Shown: positions 35,511-44,695 of the stretch, in pieces
Position numbering within the stretch: position 1 is the first letter of the stretch
How the letters are laid out: every line of letters begins with the position of its first letter
Source: Flammeovirgaceae bacterium UBA6059
Lineage (GTDB): Bacteria > Bacteroidota > Bacteroidia > Cytophagales > Cyclobacteriaceae
Reading direction: 5' to 3'
Assembly (NCBI GenBank): GCA_002435755.1
Contig: DIYH01000028.1
Coordinates: 316,730 to 380,729 of the forward strand
DNA: 64,000 bases
Made by a program: the position numbers and the translations under genes
The notes under the pieces: model-generated
What the model saw: only the letters and a program-made list of their open reading frames with translations
What the model was told of the DNA's origin: nothing
Database searches by the model: none

Positions 35511-36812
35511 TTATCTAAAAGCGAATTCTTCATCATAGATGTTGTCAGAAGTCACCCCCTGATTTTTGAGGTCTTTGTATATAGATTTTTTAAGGCCTTC
35601 AGGCCCACAGAGCAAGAAGCCTTTGTTGTGATAGTTGTCTAATTGTAGTGACTCTAGTGAAAGGCGTCCCTTATCTGTTGACGACCAAATTTGAAAATCG
35701 AAATCCGGGTCATTCTCCTTGGCTTTCTGTAGTTCTTCCTGATAGACAGCCTCTTCTTTGTTTGATACACACCAGATAAGTCTGATCTTGTTCGTATAGA
35801 CATCATTTATAAGCGACAAAAAAGGTGTGATCCCTATGCCTCCTGCTATCCAAACCTGGTCCTTTTCCTTGATGTAAGAGGAAGAAAAATGACCATAGGG
35901 ACCTTCTACCCATACTGGATCTCCCACTGATACTTGGTCAGCAAGGTCGCTGGTATAATCACCAAGCTTTTTGACCGTGATCCTTAGTTCCTTAAAATAT
36001 GGGTGACTGCTTATGGTAAACGGGTGCTGTTCCTTTTTGCTAATGTTAGGGAAGGTGAAAAAGGCAAATTGTCCAGCCAAAAAGTTCAAACCGCCAGCCA
36101 ATGGCTTCATGACAATTTCTGTAAACCCTGCCCCCTTATCAGAAACGGTCACCACCTTATATGCCAGCTTCTTGTTAAAGAGCTTAAACAAGAATGCGCG
36201 ATAAACCCAGGCTGTTATGCCTATGAATGCCATTCCAAAAACATAGATTCGTGTAATCGAGAGCTCTTTTATCAAGCTATTGACCATCATACCGTGAACC
36301 ACTCCGAGTACATAAAAGACCCCCATCAGACGATGAATATTTATCCACCTGTGATAGGGGATCTTCTTCTTGAAAACAGGTGCCGCTGAAATCACCACTC
36401 CCAAAAGAATCAGTACAAAGGCATAAAAGCCCAATGGCTTACCAGGATTGAAAGCGGTAAGGTCTCTGGGCACAACAACGAAATGTGCCACCAGCAGAAA
36501 AACAGCAATGACACCAGAGCGTCTGTGAATCAAATACATCTTGTCCAATCCTCCGAAAATCCGTTCTACCCACTTTGCCCGTGTGGCCATGAGAAAATTG
36601 AAAGCAAATACTGTCACCACCCAGGAGGAAAAGACTTCACCAAGGATACGATGAACGTTCATCCATGACTCATTGCTGAGTTCTCCAAAGAGCAAGGTGT
36701 CTGAAGATACCTCCTTGAAGGAGCCTGCATAGAAGTAAAGGTCTATCGCCCAAAACACAAAGTGCACACCGATAATGATAGGAAAATAGATTTCCTGCTT
36801 TAGAATTCTCAT
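35511..36812 (-). CDS. Ferric reductase-like flavocytochrome
   Basis: The 433-residue protein has about six membrane helices (8-220) forming a ferric-reductase domain with paired histidines for haem b (HRRSGVIAVFLLVAHF and HRLMGVFYVLGVVHG). A ferredoxin-reductase-like domain follows with the FAD motif HPFTISS (about 268-274) and NAD(P) motifs GGIGITPFLSL and LCGPEG. It should pass electrons from NAD(P)H across the membrane to an acceptor such as Fe(III), as in NOX/FRE proteins. It lies 11 bases after the duplicated lipoprotein gene. The physiological acceptor is unknown. Confidence 0.87.
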   Translation of the reverse strand: MRILKQEIYFPIIIGVHFVFWAIDLYFYAGSFKEVSSDTLLFGELSNESWMNVHRILGEVFSSWVVTVFAFNFLMATRAKWVERIFGGLDKMYLIHRRSGVIAVFLLVAHFVVVPRDLTAFNPGKPLGFYAFVLILLGVVISAAPVFKKKIPYHRWINIHRLMGVFYVLGVVHGMMVNSLIKELSITRIYVFGMAFIGITAWVYRAFLFKLFNKKLAYKVVTVSDKGAGFTEIVMKPLAGGLNFLAGQFAFFTFPNISKKEQHPFTISSHPYFKELRITVKKLGDYTSDLADQVSVGDPVWVEGPYGHFSSSYIKEKDQVWIAGGIGITPFLSLINDVYTNKIRLIWCVSNKEEAVYQEELQKAKENDPDFDFQIWSSTDKGRLSLESLQLDNYHNKGFLLCGPEGLKKSIYKDLKNQGVTSDNIYDEEFAFR

Positions 36813-36823
36813 AAGAGTTTGAT

Positions 36824-37561
36824 TTAGTCTTTACTATTTTGACCCAGCCAGAACAACCCTGCCTTGTAGAGCTTGAAAGTAGCTATTTCCCTTTCAGCGA
36901 AAGGCAATGATCGACAGATAGCCCATGCTTCTTCTTCCGTCCTGACATTAACAAAAAAGACGAAATCTGTCCTGGTATTTGGTCGACGAGTACCTTCAAT
37001 ATCAAAGTATACATTCTCAATTTTGCCTTCATTCCAAAGCTTCATAATGACATCATTCTGCTTTCGAAGGAGGTCATCGTCGATTTCCTCGGGTGACTCA
37101 GTCGACCAAACCGCGACATATGAATGGGTCAATCCATTTTCCATGATCACCCGATCCTGTCTTCCTAACCATAGGGTGCCAACAGGATAGAGCGTATAGT
37201 CAGCTATGCCACTTTTTACAAGCGTCAAATCATTAAGTACAGATCTCGCCTTGTCAACAGTTAGGGACTTCATGAAGAATGAAATGTTGGGTACAAAATC
37301 CAAACTCTCAGAAGGCGACTCTGAGTTATAGTAAGCATTCTCAAGAATATCGTCATTCCACAACTCGGTGATCTCTTCAGAAATCTTGGAGTAATTGTCC
37401 CTGATGATTTGCATATCATCAGTGGTCCAGTTCCATACTACCGCAAACTTCAATATTGCAGATTGATCTACATCAGATGAAGCCTTTGATCCTTTTTCCG
37501 AGTTATTGGTGCAGCTAAAAAATATGGCCACCCATAGTACCAGATGAGCACGTTTCAACAT
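36824..37561 (-). CDS. Lipoprotein with two tandem ferredoxin-like repeats
   Basis: Start chosen at MLKRAHLVLWV (37561), which gives a proper lipoprotein signal ending IFFSC; an ATG six codons earlier is possible. The 245-residue protein consists of two similar halves of about 100 residues. Each has an opening strand with VVW or AVW, a helix ending ELWND or KLWNEGK, the strand IENVYF or LENAYY, an SFFMKSLT or VFFVNVRT strand and the closing YPVGTLWLG or YKAGLFWLG. The pattern resembles YCII or muconolactone isomerase-like dimeric barrels, fused into one chain. Role unknown; it lies between an AraC regulator and the flavocytochrome. Confidence 0.75.
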   Translation of the reverse strand: MLKRAHLVLWVAIFFSCTNNSEKGSKASSDVDQSAILKFAVVWNWTTDDMQIIRDNYSKISEEITELWNDDILENAYYNSESPSESLDFVPNISFFMKSLTVDKARSVLNDLTLVKSGIADYTLYPVGTLWLGRQDRVIMENGLTHSYVAVWSTESPEEIDDDLLRKQNDVIMKLWNEGKIENVYFDIEGTRRPNTRTDFVFFVNVRTEEEAWAICRSLPFAEREIATFKLYKAGLFWLGQNSKD

Positions 37562-37581
37562 AGATGAACTTTTCCACAAGC

Positions 37582-38349
37582 TTATCTACGCCGGATATTC
37601 TTTAATTGTATAAATCGGTCGTTTTGGCCCTGGTATAGAGCAGATGGTGTAAACCCGGTATGTTTTTTTATCTCCCGGATGAAATGTGCCTGATCAAAGT
37701 AGCCTTCATTTTGTGGGGACAGTTTTCCTTCTCGGATCTGTAGGTAGGCAAAATATGCTTTTTGAATATTGAGGTATCTCTTGAGAGAGACACCAAGGTA
37801 TTGATTCAGGTATCTATTGATCTGCCTGTTAGTCCAGAATATCTGATCAGATACTTCACTGGCCGATAGCAGGCCATTGGTTTTGTAAAGGAGCTGAGAG
37901 AGCCTGAGCTTGTTCGGCGAGATAGCTTTTGACGGCCTGATCCTCAGAAGTTCCTTTTCCCACTGTTCGACGATCTTCTCAAAGCTCGATAAATCATAAG
38001 ATCTAAGATTCAGGTAGGAAATGTCAAGCTGCCTGCGGCTTTGAAAAATAGACTTTATTTCATGTCCTAAGAGGTATTCAGGGGCCAGTATGTTTAACCT
38101 GCACCCGTAGGACTTCCCATTTGGTGGTATGGAAACTACTTTCTGGTCAGACCAAAGCCCGGTCATGAAATAAGATACTACCTGACCATCTTGAACGTAG
38201 AAAATGATCTTGAAATAGCTATCAGGGAAAATGGTTAATACTTCAGGCTCGCTGGTAAGGTTCTCGTGTACCCAAAATGAATGTATTACATCCTGTAGTT
38301 TTTCCGAAGGCAATATTTCCCGGTAGGAGTTCTTCAATTTGATCACCAA
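37582..38349 (-). CDS. AraC-family transcriptional regulator
   Basis: The 255-residue protein has an N-terminal sensing domain of the type found in many Bacteroidota regulators (LQDVIHSFWVHEN, then a DSYFKIIFYV strand) and a C-terminal double helix-turn-helix (about 150-250). The second helix-turn-helix shows the family pattern GYFDQAHFIREIKKHTGFTP. It is the first gene of a five-gene operon (spacings 20, 11, 19 and 23 bases), so it probably activates its own operon. The ligand is unknown. Confidence 0.9.
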   Translation of the reverse strand: MVIKLKNSYREILPSEKLQDVIHSFWVHENLTSEPEVLTIFPDSYFKIIFYVQDGQVVSYFMTGLWSDQKVVSIPPNGKSYGCRLNILAPEYLLGHEIKSIFQSRRQLDISYLNLRSYDLSSFEKIVEQWEKELLRIRPSKAISPNKLRLSQLLYKTNGLLSASEVSDQIFWTNRQINRYLNQYLGVSLKRYLNIQKAYFAYLQIREGKLSPQNEGYFDQAHFIREIKKHTGFTPSALYQGQNDRFIQLKNIRRR

Positions 38350-38541
38350 ATAGTGAAATCATAAACCAATAGCCTCGAATATAACTAAATCTCCAAAAGG
38401 CTGAACTTAACCAAAACCTGAAGCCCTCGAAAGCTTAAGCAATATAGCTATCTGACTACCACTGTAGAACCTCGTACCTAACTTAAATAATGTCTGTCTT
38501 ATAGCTCACACGAAGATCCAAACGCCAAACCAACTATGATT

Positions 38542-38600
38542 AGAAAAAGGTGGAGAAGGCCCACATACAACCTAATCACCACCTCTTTACAATCAATCCT
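38542..38600 (-). repeat. 59-bp repeat copy 1, probable terminator of the phosphoesterase operon
   Basis: This element is about 90 % identical (six mismatches) to 46648-46706. On the minus strand it contains AGGTGG, about 25 bases, CCACCT and then TTTTTC, four bases after the calcineurin-like gene stop, so it can act as a terminator. The second copy stands after the paralogous locus, indicating shared ancestry of the 3' regions. Confidence 0.65.
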
Positions 38601-38604
38601 CAGT

Positions 38605-39522
38605 CTATTCTAGCTTGGCTTCCCAGCCAATGTCAATGTATTCCCAACTGATCTCTTCGCCGTTGACTTTGAGAATCATGAAACCTTCCTCGTTGTAGTA
38701 CTCACCATTTCCCCGGTCATCCACCCGTCTCCAGCTCGGCCTACCGGCAATGGAGCCGCCTGTGATAAAGCGGGTATTCCCTTGGACGTTGATATCCTCA
38801 ATCCAGTGTAGGTGACCCTGGAGCACAAGTTTTAGGTTATGGCCTTTCAGCACACCCAGTACCTCCTTGCGGTTGTATACCCACAGCTCATTAGGCACCT
38901 CGGTCACCGGCTTCCTGGGATATATTTGCTTGTACCCTGATATAAGAGGAATGTGCAAGGCAATAGCAATGGGCGTGGCAGGATCTACCTTGGCAAGGTC
39001 TTCTTTCAGCCATTCCATTTGTGGTGCATTGATCAAGCCGATATAGCGTTGATCTTTTTCCTCAATAGAGTTGAGTACAATGAAGTGCCAGCCCTTGTGG
39101 TCAAATGAGTAATAAGTATCCCCTAAGTGCCGCTCGAACATACCGTACTTATAGTCAGGGTGGGTCTCATCTACATCACTCTCTTTGTAGATACCAAAAA
39201 GCTCGTGATTACCTATACAATGGTAAATCGGCATATTGAGCCCCTTGACGGCTTCTTTATACATCCTGAACAATGAATCAGAACGGTCAAAATTGCCTCT
39301 CAATGCATCATAGATGAGATCTCCCCCCGTGAGTACAAAGTCTGCATCAAGGGTATTGGCAGTGTCGATGGCTATCTGAAATGCCTCAGAAGCGCCTCTC
39401 TCCAACTGGTAATGAATGTCCGTCATGAATATGAAGGAAAATGAATCCTCCTCACTGACTGTTTGTGCACGGGTGAGAGTAACCAATAGGCTACAACAAA
39501 TCACAATTAATGTTTTTTTCAT
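38605..39522 (-). CDS. Secreted calcineurin-like metallophosphoesterase
   Basis: Start at MKKTLIVICCSLLVTLTRA (39522) gives a clean signal peptide and 305 residues; the frame is open 39 residues further up but those residues are not signal-like. Metal-binding motifs are complete: TDIHY, GGDLIYD, IGNHE, ALHIPL and QGHLHW. The family hydrolyses phosphomono- or diesters with a dinuclear metal centre. It is the last gene of the sigma-FecR-SusC-SusD locus, 73 bases after susD, so its substrate probably enters through that transporter or is released by it in the periplasm. Confidence 0.9.
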   Translation of the reverse strand: MKKTLIVICCSLLVTLTRAQTVSEEDSFSFIFMTDIHYQLERGASEAFQIAIDTANTLDADFVLTGGDLIYDALRGNFDRSDSLFRMYKEAVKGLNMPIYHCIGNHELFGIYKESDVDETHPDYKYGMFERHLGDTYYSFDHKGWHFIVLNSIEEKDQRYIGLINAPQMEWLKEDLAKVDPATPIAIALHIPLISGYKQIYPRKPVTEVPNELWVYNRKEVLGVLKGHNLKLVLQGHLHWIEDINVQGNTRFITGGSIAGRPSWRRVDDRGNGEYYNEEGFMILKVNGEEISWEYIDIGWEAKLE

Positions 39523-39595
39523 AATATGGTTGTTTAGAGCACCTGCCTCCGATGTGGCGAAAAGACAAGTGCTCGTATCTTTTAGTCTAATGGGT

Positions 39596-41263
39596 TTAGA
39601 AGCCAGGATTTTGTGACATCTCACTATCGAGATTGGCATCTAAGACCACCTGGGGAATAGGAAACAACCGATCTTTCTCTGTAATGAGTTGGCCGCCATT
39701 CACATTGTAAAGACGCGTCCTTTCCAACCATTTGCCAGTACGAAGGAGCGTATATCTCCTATGCTCCTCTGTGACCAACTCCCTTGAGCGTTCATCAAGT
39801 ATGAAGTCAATGTCTACTTCACCTGCCGTTATCTCACGTGCATTAGCCCTGCGCCGAAGCATATTGATCGCTTCGGCAGCTGCTCCGGTCTGACCTAGCA
39901 GCAGGTAGGCTTCCGCCTGGAGCAAGTAAGTCTCGCCAAGTCGTATATAGAGAAAATCCTTGAAAGTCGGGCTTCCCCCCAGGTTGATGGGATCAGCCCA
40001 GTCCACCTTTCGACACCATGGCCAATTGACCACCCCATTGTTGGTAGCAGAGATATCTTCCGAATAATCCAGAAATATCGTGTCTCCATAGCTAAATCCA
40101 GGAGGTAGGTTATCGGGCCCAGCAGGAGCATTCATCTCGGCATCTCCCAATACGAAGAACTTACGGATCGCAAAGTGGGAGCCCCGGTCATCTTCAGGTT
40201 CGTAGTTTTCTATCGCCCACTTGGTCAGCGAATTTCTCCCAAAGCCACGGCCACCCCGCTCCATAGTGACTTGAAAGGGCGACACTTCATCGACCTGGAT
40301 GTTGACATAGCGACTATGATGATCGCGGCGGGAGTTGTTGTTGTTACCACCACCGATGGTATTGCGCTGAAAATTGAAGACCCAAAGTGCTTCGGTATTA
40401 CCCTCGCCTCGATTGATATTGCCATCTTCAAACATATCCATGAAGGCCACACCAGGTCGATTGGCCTTCACGCCGTATCGCTGCGTGATGAGTTGATATT
40501 CAGGAGCATCAATGACCCTGGTCGCCCATGCCAATGCTTCGGAAGGATTATCAATTGTCAGGTAAGTTTCGGCCAGATAGTGCTGGATAGCACCTTTGGT
40601 CAAGGTACCAGCCTGTCGCGGTTCTACCGGAATATACTGCTCGGCAAACAACCAGTCTTCAATCATTTGCTCTCTCACCTGTGCAACAGGGGTCCTCTCC
40701 CAATCACCCCTGATGGTCGTACCCGAGGAGGGTTGCAGGTTGAGCGGCACATCTCCCCAACCATACGTCAGATGACGATAGGCCCATGCACGCAACGCCC
40801 TGGTTTCCGCCAGTACCTGATTACGGTTGTCCACTTCATTTCCTCCCTGCGATACCCAATCTATATCTGTCCGGGTTTCTGCCTCATTGATGATCACATT
40901 AGCGGCATTGACGATACTGTAGAGCCATGTAAATACGTCCGCATAAAAGGACTGGCTGGGGTTGTTGACGTCACTCCACTGCTGGGCGATGGTAGCAAAC
41001 CCGCTTGACCTATGGTTGGTTACAAGGTTGTCCGTGCCATTTTGGGTCATTTGCTGTACCGTCTGAGACCCACTGAGAGGTGACTTTTCTCTGCGTACTT
41101 CAGCATATAGACCGTTGAGTGCGAGATCGAAACCTCCATAGTCCACAAATAATGAATTGGAGGTAACAATATTGGGAGGATTTTCATCCAGTAAATCCTC
41201 GCTACAGCTTTGTGCTATGAGCAACAAGGGGATCATTAAATATATCAGTCTTGAAATTTTCAT
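39596..41263 (-). CDS. SusD/RagB-like outer-membrane lipoprotein (locus 1)
   Basis: The 555-residue protein has a lipoprotein signal ending QSC followed by SEDLLDE, the acidic surface-export signal of Bacteroidota. The SusD helical TPR-like scaffold is visible in the pattern FLYIRLGETYLLQAEAYLL, then AAEAINMLRRRANA and ILDERSRELVTEEHRRYTLLR near the C-terminus. It forms the ligand-capturing lid of the SusC channel. Its start is 14 bases after the susC stop. The ligand cannot be read from sequence; the following phosphoesterase points to a phosphorylated compound. Confidence 0.93.
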   Translation of the reverse strand: MKISRLIYLMIPLLLIAQSCSEDLLDENPPNIVTSNSLFVDYGGFDLALNGLYAEVRREKSPLSGSQTVQQMTQNGTDNLVTNHRSSGFATIAQQWSDVNNPSQSFYADVFTWLYSIVNAANVIINEAETRTDIDWVSQGGNEVDNRNQVLAETRALRAWAYRHLTYGWGDVPLNLQPSSGTTIRGDWERTPVAQVREQMIEDWLFAEQYIPVEPRQAGTLTKGAIQHYLAETYLTIDNPSEALAWATRVIDAPEYQLITQRYGVKANRPGVAFMDMFEDGNINRGEGNTEALWVFNFQRNTIGGGNNNNSRRDHHSRYVNIQVDEVSPFQVTMERGGRGFGRNSLTKWAIENYEPEDDRGSHFAIRKFFVLGDAEMNAPAGPDNLPPGFSYGDTIFLDYSEDISATNNGVVNWPWCRKVDWADPINLGGSPTFKDFLYIRLGETYLLQAEAYLLLGQTGAAAEAINMLRRRANAREITAGEVDIDFILDERSRELVTEEHRRYTLLRTGKWLERTRLYNVNGGQLITEKDRLFPIPQVVLDANLDSEMSQNPGF

Positions 41264-41277
41264 GGGTTTGGTCTTTT

Positions 41278-44200
41278 TCAGTTTCTAAAGGTGATGCCGA
41301 ACACGTACTCCCGTTGTAAAGGGATAGTACCCCTGCCTGAGTCGAGTTCGGGATCGGACTCCTGCCAGTCGGTAATAGTGAGCAGGTTCCTGCCGGTAAA
41401 GTATAAGTTGACCCGTGACATACCGATCTTTTCCAGCCATTGCGTTGGAAAGTCATAAGCCAGGGTGATATCCTTGAAGCGGATGAAGCTGGCATCCTGG
41501 TAGATCGGTGCTCCAAATCCCTGTTGAATACCAGCATCTATATGATTGCTATAGAAGTCGTTGGTGGGGTTATCAGGTGTCCACCAGTTCTTAGCTATGA
41601 CATTGCGACGCACACCGGATGATGATGAGGCATCCTGAAAAAGCCTATTCTCTTTGGTCACACCATGCACACCATGCACAAACAGCGTAAGGCTGAAGTT
41701 TTTATAGCCAAACGTATTGGTCAGTCCCCACAGATGGGTTGGGTCGGTCTGCCCAATGATCGTGCGGTCATCCGCTGTGATCTCCCCGTCCGCATTCACA
41801 TCCCTGATCTTCACAAAACCAGGCTGGGTATCAAATGTCGCTGCTTGATCAGCTTCGTTTTCCTGCCACACACCATCAAATAAGAAATCAAAATTGCTGG
41901 TAATGGGTTCTCCGATAAACAGACCACTGGCCACATCATCTACATCCCCGTTGGCACCCAGGCCGAGGGAGACAATCTCATTGCGTATATAGGAGAAGTT
42001 GGCATTGGCATTCCAGGATACCTTCCCTCCGATGACTTGAGTTGAGTTAAGTGATAGCTCTATGCCGGAGTTCTTCGTTTCTCCGATATTGTCGACGATA
42101 GACGGAATGCCTTGCACAGGAGATATCGTCCTATTGAGCAACAGGTCTTCCGTATTGGTATTGAAGTAGTCGATGCTACCTGTTAGACGGTCATTGAGCA
42201 GGCCAAAATCAAGTCCCAGGTTCGTCGATCTGCTTGTTTCCCAGCCCAATCTCGGATTGGCCAGATTGTCCGGCACAAAGCCAGGAAGTGAGGTTTCGCC
42301 ATCCACAAAATTGGACTCCCTGAACCTGGCAATCGACTCATACGGCCCTACAGCCTGGTTGCCATTTGCGCCGTATGAGGCTCTCAGTTTAAAAAAACTA
42401 AGGGCCTCCTGCCAAGGGAAGAAATTCTCCCGGCTGATGACCCATGCACCGGCCACTGTACCGAAAGTGCCCCATTTATCGCTAGCGCCAAACCCTGAGT
42501 AGCCATCACGACGACCGGTCAGTGTCAGGAGATATTTTTCTCTGAAGCCATAATTGACGCGAAGCATTGTCGAGATAAGGTCTGTCTGCGTAAACCGATA
42601 TTCGGGTACGATCACCTGCGCCTGTGCCGCATTGTAGTAGGAGGTGATATCATTGGGAAATCCCTCTGCATGTAGCAGGTTCGTCGTGACTTTGTCTTGC
42701 TGATAGCTGTACAAGGCCGTCACACCTACAGTATGTTGATCAAAGGCGTTATTGTAGTTAAGTATGTTTTCGATCACCGATGTGTTGAGACGTGAGGTCT
42801 CGGTATCAGCCATACCTCCTGCCTCCAGACCGGCCTTGGTATTGCGCCCGCGATAAGTGCTGATATCTGCAAACCGCTCGGTGATACCCGTGTTTAAGCG
42901 ATAGCTCAGTCCCTCCAGAAAAGGGAAATCAATCAGCATATAGTTGTTGGTCAGGAGCTGACGCGCTTCATCGGTGTTATCATAATTGATCGGCTCCAAT
43001 GGATTGCCGATATCGGTAAACTCAGGCCAGGGAAAGATGGTGAGGTCACCATTATCTTCGTATACGTTGATAAGCGGGTTTTTTCGCCCTATATCGCTGA
43101 GGTCAAGCCCTACACCACTGCGATCATCGTCGGAGTACTGTGTACGAGTACCGATGCTGATCCAGTCATTGATATTGATGTCGAGGTTGAGCCTACCGGT
43201 AATACGCGTATAATCATCATTGAGCGTGACACCCTGCACATCGAGATAGCCTGCACCGAAGTAGTAATTGACCCGCTCAGTACCACCTGACACAGCCAGG
43301 TTGTGCTGCTGGCTGTACCCATCCCGCACGGCCAGGTCTTGCCAATCGGTAAAGTTACCCGCATCGATGTTCTGCTGTTCTGTAACGGTGACATTGCCAG
43401 GCTCGCGTATTTCTTTGAACGCTAAAAACTCAGGGCCACTCATGTAGTTGGGCAACTGATCAAAGCGCTGTATGGCATAGCGCCCATCGTAGCTCACTAC
43501 AGTTTTGCCTATATCTCCTCCTTTGGTAGTGATGAGTATCACGCCATTAGCACCCCTGGACCCGTAGATTGCGGTAGCGGACGCATCCCTAAGCACCTCT
43601 ACGGAGGCGATATCGTTGACATTGATATCTCTTAACTCGCCGTTGTAGGGGACACGGTCTACTACGATCAACGGGCCATTGTTGGCCAGGATAGAGTTGC
43701 GGCCCCTGATGATGATCGACTCGGAAGAGGCGGCACCTGCTTGGTTTTGGGTGATAGTGACGCCTGGCATGGCTCCCTGGATGATCTGCGCTACGTTGAG
43801 ATTGGGTACCTGCTCCAGTCGTTTTTTAGGTACGGATGATATGGTACCGGTATAGTCACTCCTTTTTTGCTCCCCATAGCCGACCACTATGATCTCGTTT
43901 AATGCCTGGGTATCGATCTGCATCGCTATATCGAAGCTGCTCTGATTGCCGATAGGCAATTCCATGGGTACATAGCCTATGTAGGAGACCAAAATAGTGC
44001 TGGCATCATCAGGAGCCTGAAGAGTGAAGTTGCCTTCTATATCGGTAATTGTGCCAATTACTGTTCCCTTGATATTGACGGTAGCGCCTACAAGAGGCTC
44101 GCCCGAAGCATCTGTGACCCTACCACTGATCGTACGGTCATACTCTTCGACCAGCTTCACAGGTTGCGATCTCTCTTCACTCGTGTTTTTGGGCTCCTTG

Positions 44201-44547
44201 GTCACTGCTATGTTGCTATTGATGCGCTTAAATCTGAGCCCTGCTTGCCGGGCTACCTGGGTCAGTACCGTCTCCAAGGTGGCCTCTTCCAGGTCGATGG
44301 ACAGGTTGGCATCCATTTTTGCGATAGCTCTGTCATAGCCAAAGACAAAACCTGTCTCCTCCTGGATGAGCTCGAAAACCGCAGCGGGTGTAGCTTGCTT
44401 CACTTTGAGGGTCATTTTCACATCTTTGAGCGCCTGGCCGTTCATGCTACTTGCCATCAATAGCTGTAAGGTGACCAGCTGCATCAGACTGACGTAAAAC
44501 ATGCATTTTGATGCGAACATGATTGTTCTTAGTATTCTTGATTTCAT
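41278..44547 (-). CDS. SusC/RagA-like TonB-dependent transporter with STN domain (locus 1)
   Basis: Start ATG 44547 (MKSRILRTIMFASK, 1089 residues) is chosen because it aligns residue for residue with the paralogue at 53638 and keeps the same distance to the shared upstream stem-loop. Order: signal segment, STN domain (about 35-115) for signalling to FecR, carboxypeptidase-D-like domain (TISGRVTDASGEPLVGATVNI), TonB box and plug (EIIVVGYGEQKRSDYTGTIS; then ATAIYGSRGANGVILITTK) and a large beta barrel ending in YVFGITFRN. It imports a ligand across the outer membrane with energy from TonB and informs FecR. Confidence 0.95.
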   Translation of the reverse strand: MKSRILRTIMFASKCMFYVSLMQLVTLQLLMASSMNGQALKDVKMTLKVKQATPAAVFELIQEETGFVFGYDRAIAKMDANLSIDLEEATLETVLTQVARQAGLRFKRINSNIAVTKEPKNTSEERSQPVKLVEEYDRTISGRVTDASGEPLVGATVNIKGTVIGTITDIEGNFTLQAPDDASTILVSYIGYVPMELPIGNQSSFDIAMQIDTQALNEIIVVGYGEQKRSDYTGTISSVPKKRLEQVPNLNVAQIIQGAMPGVTITQNQAGAASSESIIIRGRNSILANNGPLIVVDRVPYNGELRDINVNDIASVEVLRDASATAIYGSRGANGVILITTKGGDIGKTVVSYDGRYAIQRFDQLPNYMSGPEFLAFKEIREPGNVTVTEQQNIDAGNFTDWQDLAVRDGYSQQHNLAVSGGTERVNYYFGAGYLDVQGVTLNDDYTRITGRLNLDININDWISIGTRTQYSDDDRSGVGLDLSDIGRKNPLINVYEDNGDLTIFPWPEFTDIGNPLEPINYDNTDEARQLLTNNYMLIDFPFLEGLSYRLNTGITERFADISTYRGRNTKAGLEAGGMADTETSRLNTSVIENILNYNNAFDQHTVGVTALYSYQQDKVTTNLLHAEGFPNDITSYYNAAQAQVIVPEYRFTQTDLISTMLRVNYGFREKYLLTLTGRRDGYSGFGASDKWGTFGTVAGAWVISRENFFPWQEALSFFKLRASYGANGNQAVGPYESIARFRESNFVDGETSLPGFVPDNLANPRLGWETSRSTNLGLDFGLLNDRLTGSIDYFNTNTEDLLLNRTISPVQGIPSIVDNIGETKNSGIELSLNSTQVIGGKVSWNANANFSYIRNEIVSLGLGANGDVDDVASGLFIGEPITSNFDFLFDGVWQENEADQAATFDTQPGFVKIRDVNADGEITADDRTIIGQTDPTHLWGLTNTFGYKNFSLTLFVHGVHGVTKENRLFQDASSSSGVRRNVIAKNWWTPDNPTNDFYSNHIDAGIQQGFGAPIYQDASFIRFKDITLAYDFPTQWLEKIGMSRVNLYFTGRNLLTITDWQESDPELDSGRGTIPLQREYVFGITFRN

Positions 44548-44588
44548 ACTTTTGTGTTGAGTTTGATGATATGATTGATTCAGCTCGG

Positions 44589-44623
44589 CAGCCTGATGCA
44601 CTCGCCAAAGTCATATCAGGCTG
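44589..44623 (-). promoter_or_regulatory. susC leader stem-loop with TTGGCG hexaloop (locus 1)
   Basis: On the minus strand CAGCCTGAT pairs perfectly with ATCAGGCTG; inside, an asymmetric loop is followed by ACT, TTGGCG, AGT, a hexaloop closed by three pairs. The stem ends 41 bases before the susC ATG and lies about 72 bases after fecR. The paralogous locus has the same design and the same hexaloop at 53679-53704, 40 bases before its susC. It may stabilise the mRNA, bind a small RNA or act as attenuator. Confidence 0.65.
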
Positions 44624-44695
44624 TCTTTGCACCTTACCATCTGATGGCCGGTACAGGTATTCCTACTATCTCTTTGTTTTTGTCATAGGCGGTTC

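Noticed and set aside
40175..41008. 277-residue plus-strand open frame
   Set aside because: It overlaps the SusD-like gene completely on the opposite strand and has no recognisable protein features.
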